Assembly (NCBI GenBank): GCA_011032825.1
Contig: JAADJZ010000013.1
Coordinates: 372,001 to 436,000, forward strand
Length of the DNA stretch: 64,000 nucleotides
Source of the DNA: Massariosphaeria phaeospora
Taxonomy: Eukaryota; Ascomycota; Dothideomycetes; Pleosporales
Direction: 5' to 3'
The notes below the pieces were generated by a model that saw only the letters and a list, made by a program, of their open reading frames with translations, was not told where the DNA came from and ran no database searches. The position numbers were made by a program, and so were the translations under genes. Below, piece after piece: positions 11,601 to 20,868 of the stretch (positions are counted from its first letter, which is position 1; each line of letters starts with the position of its first letter).

Positions 11601-11994
11601 TCTTGTGCAAGTACTCGACGTTCGAGCAGAACAACTCCCACGCCAAATGGGGGTTTGTGGGAGTCTTACTTTAGCAGGCTTGTGTTTCAAATACCGGCTC
11701 ACGCCAAACGATATGAAGAAGACTATCTGGAAACAGTGGAACAAGGCAAAGCTGAAGATCAATCCGGGGCGCTGGATGCTGAATGCAGACGTATCGTTGC
11801 CTATGGATGTAGAGTGCTTGGTCATGGCCGAGGATAGCGTTGCTAAGCTGCTGGTAGTTCTCTGCCTAATCCCTGCGGACGACTTAGATGGGAGTTTTCG
11901 GAGGATTGGTCTCTGTCACTGGGATGGCTTGAGGCATCAAATCGAGGATTTCGCATCTGAAGGTGTGGTTGAGAGGAAGATTACGATTGTTTGA
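8681..11994 (+). CDS. Ankyrin-repeat protein fused to a HET (heterokaryon incompatibility) domain
   Basis: Two exons, 8681-10298 and 10352-11994, are joined by a phase-1 intron (GTGAGA...GAAG) and give 1086 residues. Residues about 1-460 contain ankyrin repeats, the clearest being HGTTALHVSAGNSDDKICTYLL followed by PLLEAVWYGHRDVVCRLLDAGADPN. A Cys-containing spacer (FCQVC, SCQLCQLL) follows. The HET domain begins near residue 615 with PYVALSHRWG, continues with [32 protein letters not shown], and has the typical SRGWVLQEQLLSRRILYY block. HET domains trigger cell death in vegetative incompatibility. Ankyrin repeats usually serve as the sensor in such proteins. No NTPase domain is present, so this is a direct sensor-effector fusion. 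Joining the exons is my inference from frame and domain continuity; the two parts could be separate genes, but no ATG suits the second part. Confidence 0.82.
10299..10351 (+). other. Predicted phase-1 intron of the ankyrin-HET gene
   Basis: Donor GTGAGA, internal GCTAAG and acceptor GAAG. Removing it restores an open frame into DDWHRFL and then the HET region. Without splicing the first exon stops at 10330. Confidence 0.65.
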
Positions 11995-12857
11995 ACGGTA
12001 TGTGGAACCTGGCCATTCTTGCGCATTCGGACTAAATGTATGCCTTCAGCAACATTACTGCGCTATAGACTGAGAACACACGTATCTAAACAAATGAGGC
12101 TCCCCTTGAGCATTCGAGCAAACATCATCCTACTGTAACACTTGATCTCGATATGAGACGAGGACTTGGCGGGAATCGGCTAACCCTTAACAGGTAACTG
12201 CTTGTCGCCGCATCCACGTGATGACACATAAACCTTTAACCTCGGCCCAGTGCACGGAACGACAACGAAGACCTTCTTTTTGGGTTCCCACCTTTAGGAC
12301 AATTGGCCGATGCGACGCTGCCAGCGCATGAGCAAACACTCTTCGTTAAAAGCCACTACGGGATTCTTTAGCATAAGCTCTTGTGTAGCAAATCCTTTCT
12401 AATTCATCACCAATGATCTCTGATCTATTACTCAATTGTGACTCTTGGATACTCTCTCTTATGGCTGCACTGCCATGGCCTGGCACCTCCTACTGAGCTA
12501 TGGACTATCTACCCTGCACCTGCTTCGCCTTCAGTCTAGTGCTCATTTCGTCTTCCATCTTCGGAGCGCTACATGCCACAGATGGGCCGATGGCCGATGG
12601 CCGATTACGAAGACTAAGACACTAAAGATTGTTGTTGGGAACAAGCTCGCCCAAGCGTAAACGAAAACATGATGAGGCGCCGCGTTTTTCTGAGGTTGCG
12701 TACGTACGCTAACTCAGCCACGCACTGAACGCGATCTATACAAACACTATCTGAGACATGCCCATATAGTTCACACGGCAAACCTTGCTCCTAGTTTAAC
12801 CATCGTTCTAGACATCCGATAAACAGTTCGCTCACTCCAGCATAATAAAAACTTACG
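11995..12857. other. Intergenic region
   Basis: No convincing gene. A short tandem run of the heptamer GATGGCC lies near 12580-12606. Small open frames here lack an ATG context or any recognisable motif. Confidence 0.5.
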
Positions 12858-13652
12858 ATGGAAGGATCTCACACACGGACTAGATTTTCCAAGAGACTGT
12901 CTCAGACACTGAGACCACTTACGAGTATAAGGTGGCGTGGAAGGAAATGGCCAAGCCGGAGCACAGAACCAATTTTCGACATGCAAAACGCAAAGAGCTC
13001 CAGACGCACGTCAGCAGCATCTTCGCAATCAGGAGAATGCAGAGAATTGAACGATGCGGTCAATCCGCGAGGTTCCGCTGAACTCAAGCTGGAGTCTCGC
13101 ACGAGCAGCGGCTGTGCTTTATCGCGCCTACGAACCAGATCAACACCTCAAATCAAGAAAACATATCATACCTCACGAGCAGAACGTCCAGGCGCCCAGT
13201 CAGCACCTATATCCAATCAAGATACTCCGGCTTATCTTGGAAAGAGGACGGATTCTCTCACAACCTCCTTGTTTAACGAACTCTTCGAGTACGTCGAACC
13301 AGTCAAATCCACATCAAACTCCCCAGGCCCCTCTTTGGACTTCGATCTCGCAGACTGGAACAAGCAAGTCGACAGATACATCGCGCGCGAACTGTTTAGA
13401 AACTGGTGGAAAGCACTGCGTTCACCGCCGCCCGTGCATATCCACAGCCCACTCTGCCCGTTTTGGGAAGTCGGAGACATAGAGGCTCCGCGACGGCAAT
13501 GCGTCACGGATAAGACGTTTACGCGATTTGATTGTAATCCGTTTGTGGTGGCTGGACAGGCGCATCGGAATGTTCTGAATGCCCGGGACGCGGTTGCTAG
13601 GGATAATAAGCACTCCAGATGGTCACCAGTTGTCTCTTCATTTGATGTGTGA
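12858..13652 (+). CDS. Hypothetical protein, basic N-terminus
   Basis: The 264-residue open frame starts with ATG at 12858. I do not recognise the family. The first 110 residues are rich in Arg and Ser (disordered and basic). The C-terminal half is more structured, with LFNELFEYVEPV, DFDLADWNKQVDRYIARELFRNWWKALR and HSPLCPFWEVGD. It has no signal peptide or membrane segment. The frame is uninterrupted and a MITE copy begins about 40 bp after its stop. Whether it is expressed cannot be judged. Confidence 0.5.
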   Translation: MEGSHTRTRFSKRLSQTLRPLTSIRWRGRKWPSRSTEPIFDMQNAKSSRRTSAASSQSGECRELNDAVNPRGSAELKLESRTSSGCALSRLRTRSTPQIKKTYHTSRAERPGAQSAPISNQDTPAYLGKRTDSLTTSLFNELFEYVEPVKSTSNSPGPSLDFDLADWNKQVDRYIARELFRNWWKALRSPPPVHIHSPLCPFWEVGDIEAPRRQCVTDKTFTRFDCNPFVVAGQAHRNVLNARDAVARDNKHSRWSPVVSSFDV

Positions 13653-13689
13653 AGAGGGGTTTATGGATGGGTGGGAGCATGGATCTGAA

Positions 13690-13862
13690 GCCTACCCTCT
13701 TACCTCTACAAGCCCTACATACAGTATCTACTATACTAGATACAATAGAGCTTTGTAAAGTTAGAGCTAGGCTATTTACCTATTACTGAAATCTCCTAGG
13801 CTTTTGAGAGAATTACTTGAGGTATTCTTTTTGGCAATAGATCCTGCTAGGGGGGCGGTGGC
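13690..13862. mobile_element. MITE copy A (inverted-repeat non-autonomous element)
   Basis: It contains the family hairpin: TCTACAAGCCCTAC at about 13706 faces AGAGCTTTGTAAAG at about 13747. CTCCTAGGCT follows at 13793, and the terminal GGGGGGCGGTGG ends at 13861. It aligns with copies at 26615, 32725 and 37685. Compared with the 37685 copy it differs mainly by C-to-T and G-to-A changes (ATCGCC became ATTACT), as RIP would produce. The left end is poorly defined. Confidence 0.7.
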
Positions 13863-14069
13863 ATCTAGAAGGTTAAGAGAACAAGACAAATGGGTGTAGT
13901 GGTAAAGATGAGAGGATTGATCGTTCACATTTCGTCGCGTCTTGACAGCAACAAACGGACTCACCGTTCGCCGAATGTTCAATGCCACGGATGTGCCCAC
14001 CCACGATGTGACACGCCGTACCTTCACAAACAGCCGTGCCAACTGTCGTAGACATACCACGTCTTCAAC

Positions 14070-14192
14070 ATGACTTCCATCGCCAACTGGTCCTCAGGCT
14101 TTCAGCACTGTATTGGCATCAAATATCCCACTGATCCTCACCGACCAACTTGCTCTAGCGGTTGCCCCAACGATGCCTCCGTCCTGGCTTAA
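14070..14192 (+). other. Upstream ORF overlapping the next gene's start
   Basis: ATG at 14070 opens a 40-codon frame that ends at TAA 14190-14192, overlapping ATG 14173 in another frame. If the transcript starts upstream, this uORF could reduce translation of the main frame. The product has no recognisable domain. Confidence 0.3.
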
Positions 14193-15459
14193 CATCTTCA
14201 AGAACAAGCGTGATATCTCTCCACCAGTCCTGCGCGGTAAGAGCTGGCGCTCCAGGCCACCGCTTCCTCGTCCCCCCACCCCATCGCCTCCCGAATCTCC
14301 CAGGATCCCAACCACAGGACTCGCCTCCCTCGCCCAAGGCTCCTTCCTCAAACACAGGACCAAATGGACGCCCCGAAGACGTCGAGCCCGCACCGAAGAA
14401 GAAACAAAAGCGCGGCGACGCAGGTGGAGGCGCTGGGCCATTAAAACCGGGCGCTTGACGGGGGACAAGGTCATGACCGACATCCGCAAGTTTATGGCCG
14501 AGCAAAAAGAAGTGCAGAGAGTGGCGGAGGAGACCGCGAAAGCGAAACTGGAGAGAGAGGCGGATGCTATTGTGGCTGCAGCAATGAAGGAGAGGCAGGA
14601 AGCCGAAGCCGCGACTTTGGACGGCACGGAATCTGTGGCTGAGCACAGACTACGACTCACAAAGGACAACCTCGCAGCACTCGCAAGCTCTGGGGTTGAT
14701 ACTATCATAGAAGGTCCAACGTGGCACAGGGGCAACATCTTGGGCTACCCGTCCAAGGAGGAATACGACGAGGTCACGCAGGCGCTCGCGCGTAGATACC
14801 GAGCGGGAGTGCCAAAACAGCCGCTGGGTGCCCCGGCGAAACTCACAATGGCGAACCTGGCGGCGCTTGAGAGCTTGCCTTTGGGACATGTGGATAAGGG
14901 GTTCGTGGAGAGGCAGAATATGAGCACGGTTTCTGTGCTTGGGGACTCGTCTCCGCCGCTACCACGGCCGGGGATGCCCGTTGCTCGACCTCAGAGTTTG
15001 CGAAACGCGGCGCCCCTGCCTGTGTTGAGCGAGGTCGACGTGTCACTTATGCCAGCACCTTTACGCGTGAACCCATCCCGGCGACCCCAGACCCTAGCTC
15101 CAGCTTCTGTAACCCACCACCGGCCCCAAGCGAAGCGTGATGTCCGACAGCAGTCACAGAGCGCAGATGCTGAGCCTCCTTCGCCTCGGACATCCCGTTC
15201 TTCTCGACAGCCGCCAGAGCCATCACGTCGAGCGCCTCCGCCACCTCAAGCACTCCATTCGTCTCAAGCACCTCGTCCAACTCGAGCACCTCCACCGCCT
15301 CCTCAAGTATACAAGCCATCACGTGCAGCCATCAAGTCTCCACAGGTTGCACAACGTACGGCAAGAAAGACTACGGCGGAGCTGTTAAAGGAACGGCGGG
15401 GAATGGACAGTCGGACGCGCGAGAAGAGTCGACAGATGTTAGCACCAGTGTATGAGTAG
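14173..15459 (+). CDS. Hypothetical proline-rich, coiled-coil-containing protein
   Basis: The 428-residue product starts at ATG 14173, the first in-frame ATG. I do not recognise the family. A Pro/Ser-rich segment (residues 30-60) is followed by a very basic patch (PRRRRARTEEETKARRRRWRR). Next is a charged helical stretch that may form a coiled coil (MAEQKEVQRVAEETAKAKLEREAD). Two similar short motifs, LTKDNLAALASSGVDTI and LTMANLAALESLPLGHV, suggest a short internal repeat with a conserved NLAAL core. The last 150 residues are Pro/Ser/Arg-rich and disordered. No signal peptide or membrane span is seen. It may be nuclear or cytoskeletal, but that is a guess. Confidence 0.6.
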   Translation: MPPSWLNIFKNKRDISPPVLRGKSWRSRPPLPRPPTPSPPESPRIPTTGLASLAQGSFLKHRTKWTPRRRRARTEEETKARRRRWRRWAIKTGRLTGDKVMTDIRKFMAEQKEVQRVAEETAKAKLEREADAIVAAAMKERQEAEAATLDGTESVAEHRLRLTKDNLAALASSGVDTIIEGPTWHRGNILGYPSKEEYDEVTQALARRYRAGVPKQPLGAPAKLTMANLAALESLPLGHVDKGFVERQNMSTVSVLGDSSPPLPRPGMPVARPQSLRNAAPLPVLSEVDVSLMPAPLRVNPSRRPQTLAPASVTHHRPQAKRDVRQQSQSADAEPPSPRTSRSSRQPPEPSRRAPPPPQALHSSQAPRPTRAPPPPPQVYKPSRAAIKSPQVAQRTARKTTAELLKERRGMDSRTREKSRQMLAPVYE

Positions 15460-15727
15460 ATGGAAAGAGATATCTCGAAAGAAATTTGAATTTGCGACAG
15501 ACGGGGTTCGGGGACAGGAGGTGGGAAGATATGGTGGTGCAGGAACGAGGAGGTCCAATCGTCAATTTTTGGGGACGGCACCTTGAACGGATTAAGAAAA
15601 TACCTGTAATAGCACTAACAGACCCCGTACATGCTGTATCATGAAGTATTTCGTTTCATTCGTTTCTACAATCAATCAGTAGAATATTCGCGTGTACATG
15701 TTAACCATTAAATCATGCCCACGACCG

Positions 15728-16696
15728 CTAAGGCCCCATATCGAACAACAAAAACTCGGCCGGTTTGTCCCCTACACTCTCCACCTCAATCTTGCCCGGC
15801 CCCGCCACTCCATCAACATACGCCCCGTCCCCCTCACCCAGCACGGTATCTCCAACCTTGATCTTCGCGCCGCCCTCCTTCGGCTGCGCCCGTCCGTTCA
15901 TGATAAGCTGGAGGAACAGCTTTCGCTGCCCCGCAGCAACAACCTCATGCACGACCTTCTTGCCCGGAGACAAAATCGACGCCTCCATGCTCAGATCAGC
16001 CTGCAGGCCAATCGGCGCATCGGCACCCTTCCTGTCGCCCAAGCGGTCCGTAGACTCCATGATGCGGACGAGGTTATCCGTCTTCTGCTCATCGGTAAAC
16101 TTCTTCGTCTCGTAGTGCGGAGCCAGCCCGCGCTTGTTCGGCTTGGCCCAAATCTGCAGGAAGTGGACTTCGGCGTCGCGGTTGCGGTTGTACTCGGAGT
16201 GGCGGATGCCGGTGCCTGCGCTCGTGAACTGCACCTCGCCGCGCTTGAGGTTCTCCAGATTGCCCATGCTGTCCTTGTGCTCGAGCGTGCCGTTCACGAT
16301 GTAGCTGAAGATGAGGAACTCGCTGTGGGAATGCGTGCCGAAGCCGGTGCCGGCCTTGACGCGGTCTTCGTTGATGACGCGCAGCGGGCCCCATGACTCG
16401 TGGTGCGGGTCGTCGTACGAGCCGAAGGCGAAGGTGTGGAACGTGTAGAGCCAGTCGTAGTCGTGGTGGCCGCGGGCGGACCAGGGACGGGTGGTTATTT
16501 TCATAGCGGGTGAGGCTGCAGTGGACATGGAGCGGAGTGCAGGTTTTGCGAGGAGCGAGGAGAGCGAGCTGCGGATCGGGGTGAAAAACGCCAGGGCGAC
16601 TGCTAGAGCTGCGATGAGTACTGTGAAACTTCTTGCAAAGACGAAAGCGGTAGATGAAGGTGTAGATTGCTGTTCAGTAGGAGTAGTGTCTGGCAT
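15728..16696 (-). CDS. Pirin-family protein (bicupin; quercetinase-like)
   Basis: The 322-residue protein has a pirin core with metal-ligand motifs: GTHSHSEFLIFSYIVNG (His-x-His) and GTGIRHSEYN (His-x-Glu). In pirins these bind Fe(II) near the start of the first cupin barrel. LEHKDSMGN and GEVQFTSAGTG are family hallmarks. A second cupin follows with GEGDGAYVDG and FLLFD. The N-terminal 65 residues are extra: a hydrophobic stretch (VLIAALAVALAFF) followed by a Ser/Arg-rich segment suggests membrane anchoring or mitochondrial import. Pirins act as redox-sensing cofactors or dioxygenases; the role here is unknown. The ATG is at 16696. Confidence 0.9.
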   Translation of the reverse strand: MPDTTPTEQQSTPSSTAFVFARSFTVLIAALAVALAFFTPIRSSLSSLLAKPALRSMSTAASPAMKITTRPWSARGHHDYDWLYTFHTFAFGSYDDPHHESWGPLRVINEDRVKAGTGFGTHSHSEFLIFSYIVNGTLEHKDSMGNLENLKRGEVQFTSAGTGIRHSEYNRNRDAEVHFLQIWAKPNKRGLAPHYETKKFTDEQKTDNLVRIMESTDRLGDRKGADAPIGLQADLSMEASILSPGKKVVHEVVAAGQRKLFLQLIMNGRAQPKEGGAKIKVGDTVLGEGDGAYVDGVAGPGKIEVESVGDKPAEFLLFDMGP

Positions 16697-17055
16697 CAGA
16701 AGAGAGTAATTCTGTGGCCGGCAAGTCGCAAGGGCTTTTATACTGTCAATTAGCTTCTGCTAGGTTAGTTCGAGCACGTAGTAGATAGTTCTACCGCAAA
16801 AATAAACCCTTAGTCGCGACACGCTTTGCAATTGTGAGTAATGGGTTACGAACCTTTGTTGCTTCGCGATGGCGGGCCGGCAACGACTGGCGGCTGACTG
16901 AGCCATGACGAGCTCTTGCGCCCGGCTCCATCCGCCTCCGATTGGCTGGGAACCGACGGGCGGAACCCATTCCGTGGCGCCGAACATCCCCCGCCGTTGC
17001 AATGCATACGCGATAGCCATCCTGCCGTTTATCGACTGCCTCATCGAGCGTCAAT
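16697..17055. other. Divergent promoter region
   Basis: About 360 bp separates the starts of the pirin gene (minus) and the methyltransferase-like gene (plus), so both promoters must share it. No distinct motif stands out. Confidence 0.5.
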
Positions 17056-18204
17056 ATGGCCCTACGAACCTTCGACCCCGACGCGTTCCTGCAGAATTGG
17101 TGCGAAGACCTCGTCCCCGCCGAGGACAGGCCGTTCTCGGAGTGCATCCGCACAGCCTTCAAGCTCCCCAAGAACGACACATACGTCTACCGAGCACAAG
17201 GCGCGACTACCCTCGACATCACCCAGAAAGCCATAGACGGAAAGAGAGCAAACGGCCTGCACGACTGGTACCATGACGACGACGGCAAGTCCGTAAGTCC
17301 CTTCCACGCTTCTTGCAACAGACCCCCTAACGCGCCGCAGCGCTCCGCCTCGCATCCCACCCCCGCCGAAACCGCCCTCTACACCAAGCTCTTCAACGCG
17401 TCCACCGCCCTCCCCTCGGCCCTCAAAAACCTCACCTCCAACGCCAAATCCACCTCCCTCCTAGCCCCTATCTCCACGCACCTCACCTCGCGCTTCCACA
17501 ATCCGACCCCGGGCCTCCTAGCCACCAAGTCCAAACCCGCCCGCACGCACACGAACCCCTACCTCGACCTCTGGGCCTACAGCTGCCGTGAACTAGAATG
17601 GGCGGGTCCGTGGCCCAACACGCGCCATACCAAAGTGGCGCACCACATCCTGCCAATTTTCTACCACCATTTCGCATGTGTTGTGCCGTCGTACGCTGCG
17701 CTCTCTGTGCTAGCCAGACTGGCACAGCCCGCGAAGCCGTCCGCGCAACCCATCCGTCCCATCCTCGATATCGGCTCCGGCACGGGCTACTGGACGTTCC
17801 TGCTCCGATCGCTGCCTCTTGACCCGGGCATGAAGCCGCTCGACGTGCGCGCAATCGACAATCAGATTAGCGAGTACCGAGTTATGTGGGTTCAGGACAC
17901 GCTCAACGAGGATGGGGCCAAGTACTTGGGCAAGATTGAGGGCGGGAAGGGGTGTGTGCTACTGCTGGTGTATCCCCAGGCTACGGGACACTTTACAAGC
18001 ACTGTGATGAAGGCGTTTCGGGGGGACACAATTGTCGTTGCGGGAACACAGACGGGGAATGGCTTTACGGGATTTCAGGACTGCATTGTGGATGAATGGG
18101 TGGAGAAGAACTTGGCCGAGTTTGAGTTGGCGCTGAGGATGCCGTTGCCGAGTTTTGCGGGCAAGGATGAGGCGCTGTTTGTGTGGCAGCGGAGGAAGAC
18201 GTGA
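17056..18204 (+). CDS. SAM-dependent methyltransferase-like protein
   Basis: The gene starts at ATG 17056. A 48-bp segment, 17293-17340 (GTAAGT...CTAACGCGCCGCAG), has perfect intron signals. Its length is a multiple of three and it has no stop, so the frame reads through either way: 366 residues spliced, 382 unspliced. The centre contains LDIGSGTGYWTFLLR, a class I methyltransferase motif I, after a long N-terminal helical region (LDLWAYSCRELEWAGPWP). The end has LLLVYPQATGHFT and LPSFAGKDEALFVWQR, as in uncharacterised fungal proteins. The substrate is unknown. Confidence 0.72.
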   Translation: MALRTFDPDAFLQNWCEDLVPAEDRPFSECIRTAFKLPKNDTYVYRAQGATTLDITQKAIDGKRANGLHDWYHDDDGKSVSPFHASCNRPPNAPQRSASHPTPAETALYTKLFNASTALPSALKNLTSNAKSTSLLAPISTHLTSRFHNPTPGLLATKSKPARTHTNPYLDLWAYSCRELEWAGPWPNTRHTKVAHHILPIFYHHFACVVPSYAALSVLARLAQPAKPSAQPIRPILDIGSGTGYWTFLLRSLPLDPGMKPLDVRAIDNQISEYRVMWVQDTLNEDGAKYLGKIEGGKGCVLLLVYPQATGHFTSTVMKAFRGDTIVVAGTQTGNGFTGFQDCIVDEWVEKNLAEFELALRMPLPSFAGKDEALFVWQRRKT

Positions 18205-18400
18205 GGGTAACGATGACATGTGTGGACTCTTGATGCTCGAGTAGCAATCAAAGGGAGCATATGAGGCAGGACGCAAGTCAACTGACCAGAAGCGGTACCC
18301 CAAATGGCCAGTCAACAGACCGCGTCCCAGTGGGTGCTCTTGTTCATTATCTCATAAACCCTACCAAGCTCGTAAATCATTCCGAGGCCCATGGCTCAAC

Positions 18401-19255
18401 CTACCACTTCGCCGCCTTACTCGCCATGAACCCCTTCAACACGCCAAGCACATGCTCCAGCGCACTCAACCACTGCTCCAGCTCCTCCGACACCTTTTTC
18501 TCGTCATCCCCCAGCTTCTTGTAGAAGTCCTTGCGGTATGGTGTTGCGCTCATGGCGGCGCTGAATACCGGCTTGATGAGGAACCCGTGGTGTGGCTTGA
18601 GCGTGTTGCTGTAGGCGCCGCGGAACGAGGCCGACAGCTCTTCGGAACCGTTGGTGAGGTTGGCGCGGAGGGCTTGCGCGGTGAAGTCGAGGCCACTGGT
18701 GGGGTTTTAGTGTGAGCTTTGTGGGAAGAGGAGTTGGAGACGGTAGGGCGAGGAAAGGGGGCGTACCGCGAGAGCCACAGCAGTCCCTCGGTAGCAACGT
18801 GTTTCTTCTCTTTGATCTCATTGACGACGAGATCTTGCAGTGTTCCAGAGAGCGTCGGCGCGGCGAGCTGGCGGTCGCGGATTTTCTGGACGCCATTGCG
18901 TTAGCACCAGTCGACTACCCTACCTACACTTCGCACTTCCTAGGTGGAAGAGCTTACTTTGATGTTACCGCCCATGTCACTCTTCACCGGGGTGAAGGCG
19001 ACGGAGCCGAGGACGTCTGTGCAGCGATCGGTCAGCGTGATCCAGAAATAGAATCACAGTGTGTTTGCTAGAACTCTGGGGGCAGTCGAAAAAGACAGAG
19101 GGGAGTGTACCAAATAGGCCCAACAGGCTCTCTGTGGCATCCAGGAACTCGGTCGTTGAGATTGCATTGTCCTTTGCGGCATCCACCGGTACGTCGACGA
19201 AGCTCTTCTTGAGGGTATTGAAGAAAGTGCCACCGGGAGGGTATGGGGAGGCCAT
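18401..19255 (-). CDS. Glycolipid transfer protein (GLTP-fold)
   Basis: Four exons, 19255-19111, 19016-18958, 18885-18767 and 18695-18401, give 205 residues. All junctions have GT-AG ends and compatible phases. The product shows the full GLTP signature: SDMGGNIKKI (Asp62, Asn66 and Lys that hold the sugar headgroup), GLLWLSRGLDF (Trp105 that stacks on the sugar) and LKPHHGFL (His143/144). Length matches the usual 200-210 residues. GLTPs move glycosylceramides between membranes in the cytosol. In fungi this links to glucosylceramide and membrane signalling. It ends in FMASKAAKW. The ATG at 19255 is followed by a short Pro/Gly-rich start. Open frames in single exons are too short, so the gene is visible only after splicing. 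Confidence 0.9.
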
Positions 19256-19672
19256 GGTGGATGGTGGCGTCGGAGGGTCAGGGTTGGTCGTGAATTAGAG
19301 ACTGAGGTGTGCGAGGAAGAGTGCGGGATGAAAACTAGAGTCGGGTGAGGTGAGCTAGGGGCTCGTCCGGCGGTGAAGATGGTGGGGGTTGTTGTCGCTC
19401 GGCTTGGCAAAGAGCGGGGCAGCCGTTACGAAGCACGACGTTGACGTGTGGAAAGGAGGGGGGAGGGGCCAGCTAACTGCATCCAGCTTCCAGTACATTG
19501 TTGTTCGCTCAAGTTCGGCCGGGAACACATCGCTCTGGTTAGCAACTAACTGCGGTATATAGCTTCAGTTGCACGCAGCTAGTAGCCCTACAATCGACAT
19601 CCACAGTACAGCGAGCGTCGTACCGACGTCCTGAACCACCTACCAAGCTCCAATCCCATTGTAACCCTCACA
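19256..19672. other. Divergent promoter region
   Basis: It lies between the GLTP gene (minus) and the dehydrogenase gene (plus). No other feature is seen. Confidence 0.5.
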
Positions 19673-20776
19673 ATGCCCTCCCACATCCGCGAGCGCGCGC
19701 AAATCTACCGCATCGCCTCCATTCCCGGCGATGGCATCGGCGTCGACATCACCGAAGCCGCCCTGCGCGTCCTCGCCACCCTCTCCACCACCCTCGGCAC
19801 CTTCGAGCTCGAAACCACCACCTTCGACTGGAGCAGCGCCAACTACCTCACCCGCGGCCACTACATGCCCGAAGACGGGCTCACCCAACTCAAAGCCTTC
19901 GACGCCATCTACTTCGGCGCAGTGGGCTGGCCCAGCGTGCCCGACCACATCTCGCTGTGGAACCTGATCTTGCCGATCCGCAAGGCGTTGAACCAGTACG
20001 TCAACGTGCGGCCGACGCGGATTCTGGCTGGCACCAAGAGTCCGCTGGTAGGCTGTGAACGGGGGGATCTGGACTGGGTCATCGTGCGCGAGAATAGCGA
20101 GGGCGAGTATGCTGGCCAGGGAGGCATCTCACACGAGCATTCAGACCATGCCATTGGGACCGAGCTAGCCATCTTTACGCAGGTGGGCATCGAGCGCATC
20201 ATGCGCTTTGCATTCGAGACAGCCCGGTCGCGGCCGCGGAAGAAGCTGACCATGGTGACCAAGAGCAATGCGCAGCGGCACGGCATGGTGCTCTGGGATC
20301 GCATCTTCTACGAGGTTGCCAAAGGGTATGAGGATGTGGACATCGACAAGATGCTGGTCGATGCGATGACAGTCCGCATGGTGCTAAATCCGAAATCGCT
20401 AGATACCATTGTGGCTACCAATCTCCATGCGGACATCCTCTCCGACCTGGCTGCCGCGCTGTCTGGGTCAATTGGGATCGCGCCGTCGAGCAATCTGGAC
20501 CCGACGCGCAAGAACCCGAGCATGTTCGAGCCGATACACGGGTCTGCGCCAGATATAGCCGGCAAAGGCATCGCGAACCCGGTGGGTGCGTTTTGGAGTG
20601 CGGCGGAGATGGTGCGGTGGTTAGGGGAGGAGAAGGCTGCAGACGGATTGATGCGAGCGATCGAGAACGTTACTGCTGCGGGTGTCAGCACAAAGGACCT
20701 CGGAGGGAGTGCAGATACGAAAACAGTGACAGACGCCGTGTGCAAGGAGATCGAGAAGCTGTTTGGCGGCCAATAG
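19673..20776 (+). CDS. Tartrate/D-malate dehydrogenase-type enzyme (isopropylmalate dehydrogenase family)
   Basis: The intronless 367-residue protein belongs to the beta-decarboxylating dehydrogenase family. It has the start motif IPGDGIGVDIT, the Arg-rich substrate loop (NQYVNVRPTRIL), VRENSEGEYAGQGG, KSNAQRHGM and VDAMTVRMVLNP with the metal Asp. The NAD site is [32 protein letters not shown] and GIAPSSNLDPTRKNPSMFEPIHGS place it with tartrate dehydrogenase/decarboxylase and D-malate dehydrogenase (EC 1.1.1.93 / 1.1.1.83) rather than Leu2. It lacks an obvious mitochondrial presequence, so it is probably cytosolic. A true family relative, NAD-isocitrate dehydrogenase, is only about 1.3 kb away on the other strand. 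Confidence 0.85.
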   Translation: MPSHIRERAQIYRIASIPGDGIGVDITEAALRVLATLSTTLGTFELETTTFDWSSANYLTRGHYMPEDGLTQLKAFDAIYFGAVGWPSVPDHISLWNLILPIRKALNQYVNVRPTRILAGTKSPLVGCERGDLDWVIVRENSEGEYAGQGGISHEHSDHAIGTELAIFTQVGIERIMRFAFETARSRPRKKLTMVTKSNAQRHGMVLWDRIFYEVAKGYEDVDIDKMLVDAMTVRMVLNPKSLDTIVATNLHADILSDLAAALSGSIGIAPSSNLDPTRKNPSMFEPIHGSAPDIAGKGIANPVGAFWSAAEMVRWLGEEKAADGLMRAIENVTAAGVSTKDLGGSADTKTVTDAVCKEIEKLFGGQ

Positions 20777-20868
20777 AAAGGCCACATTGTACAGGAAGTA
20801 GATATACATACCTGCTCAGCTCGCCCGACCTGGCCCAGGCCATGTCAATGTACAAAGACTATACATGC

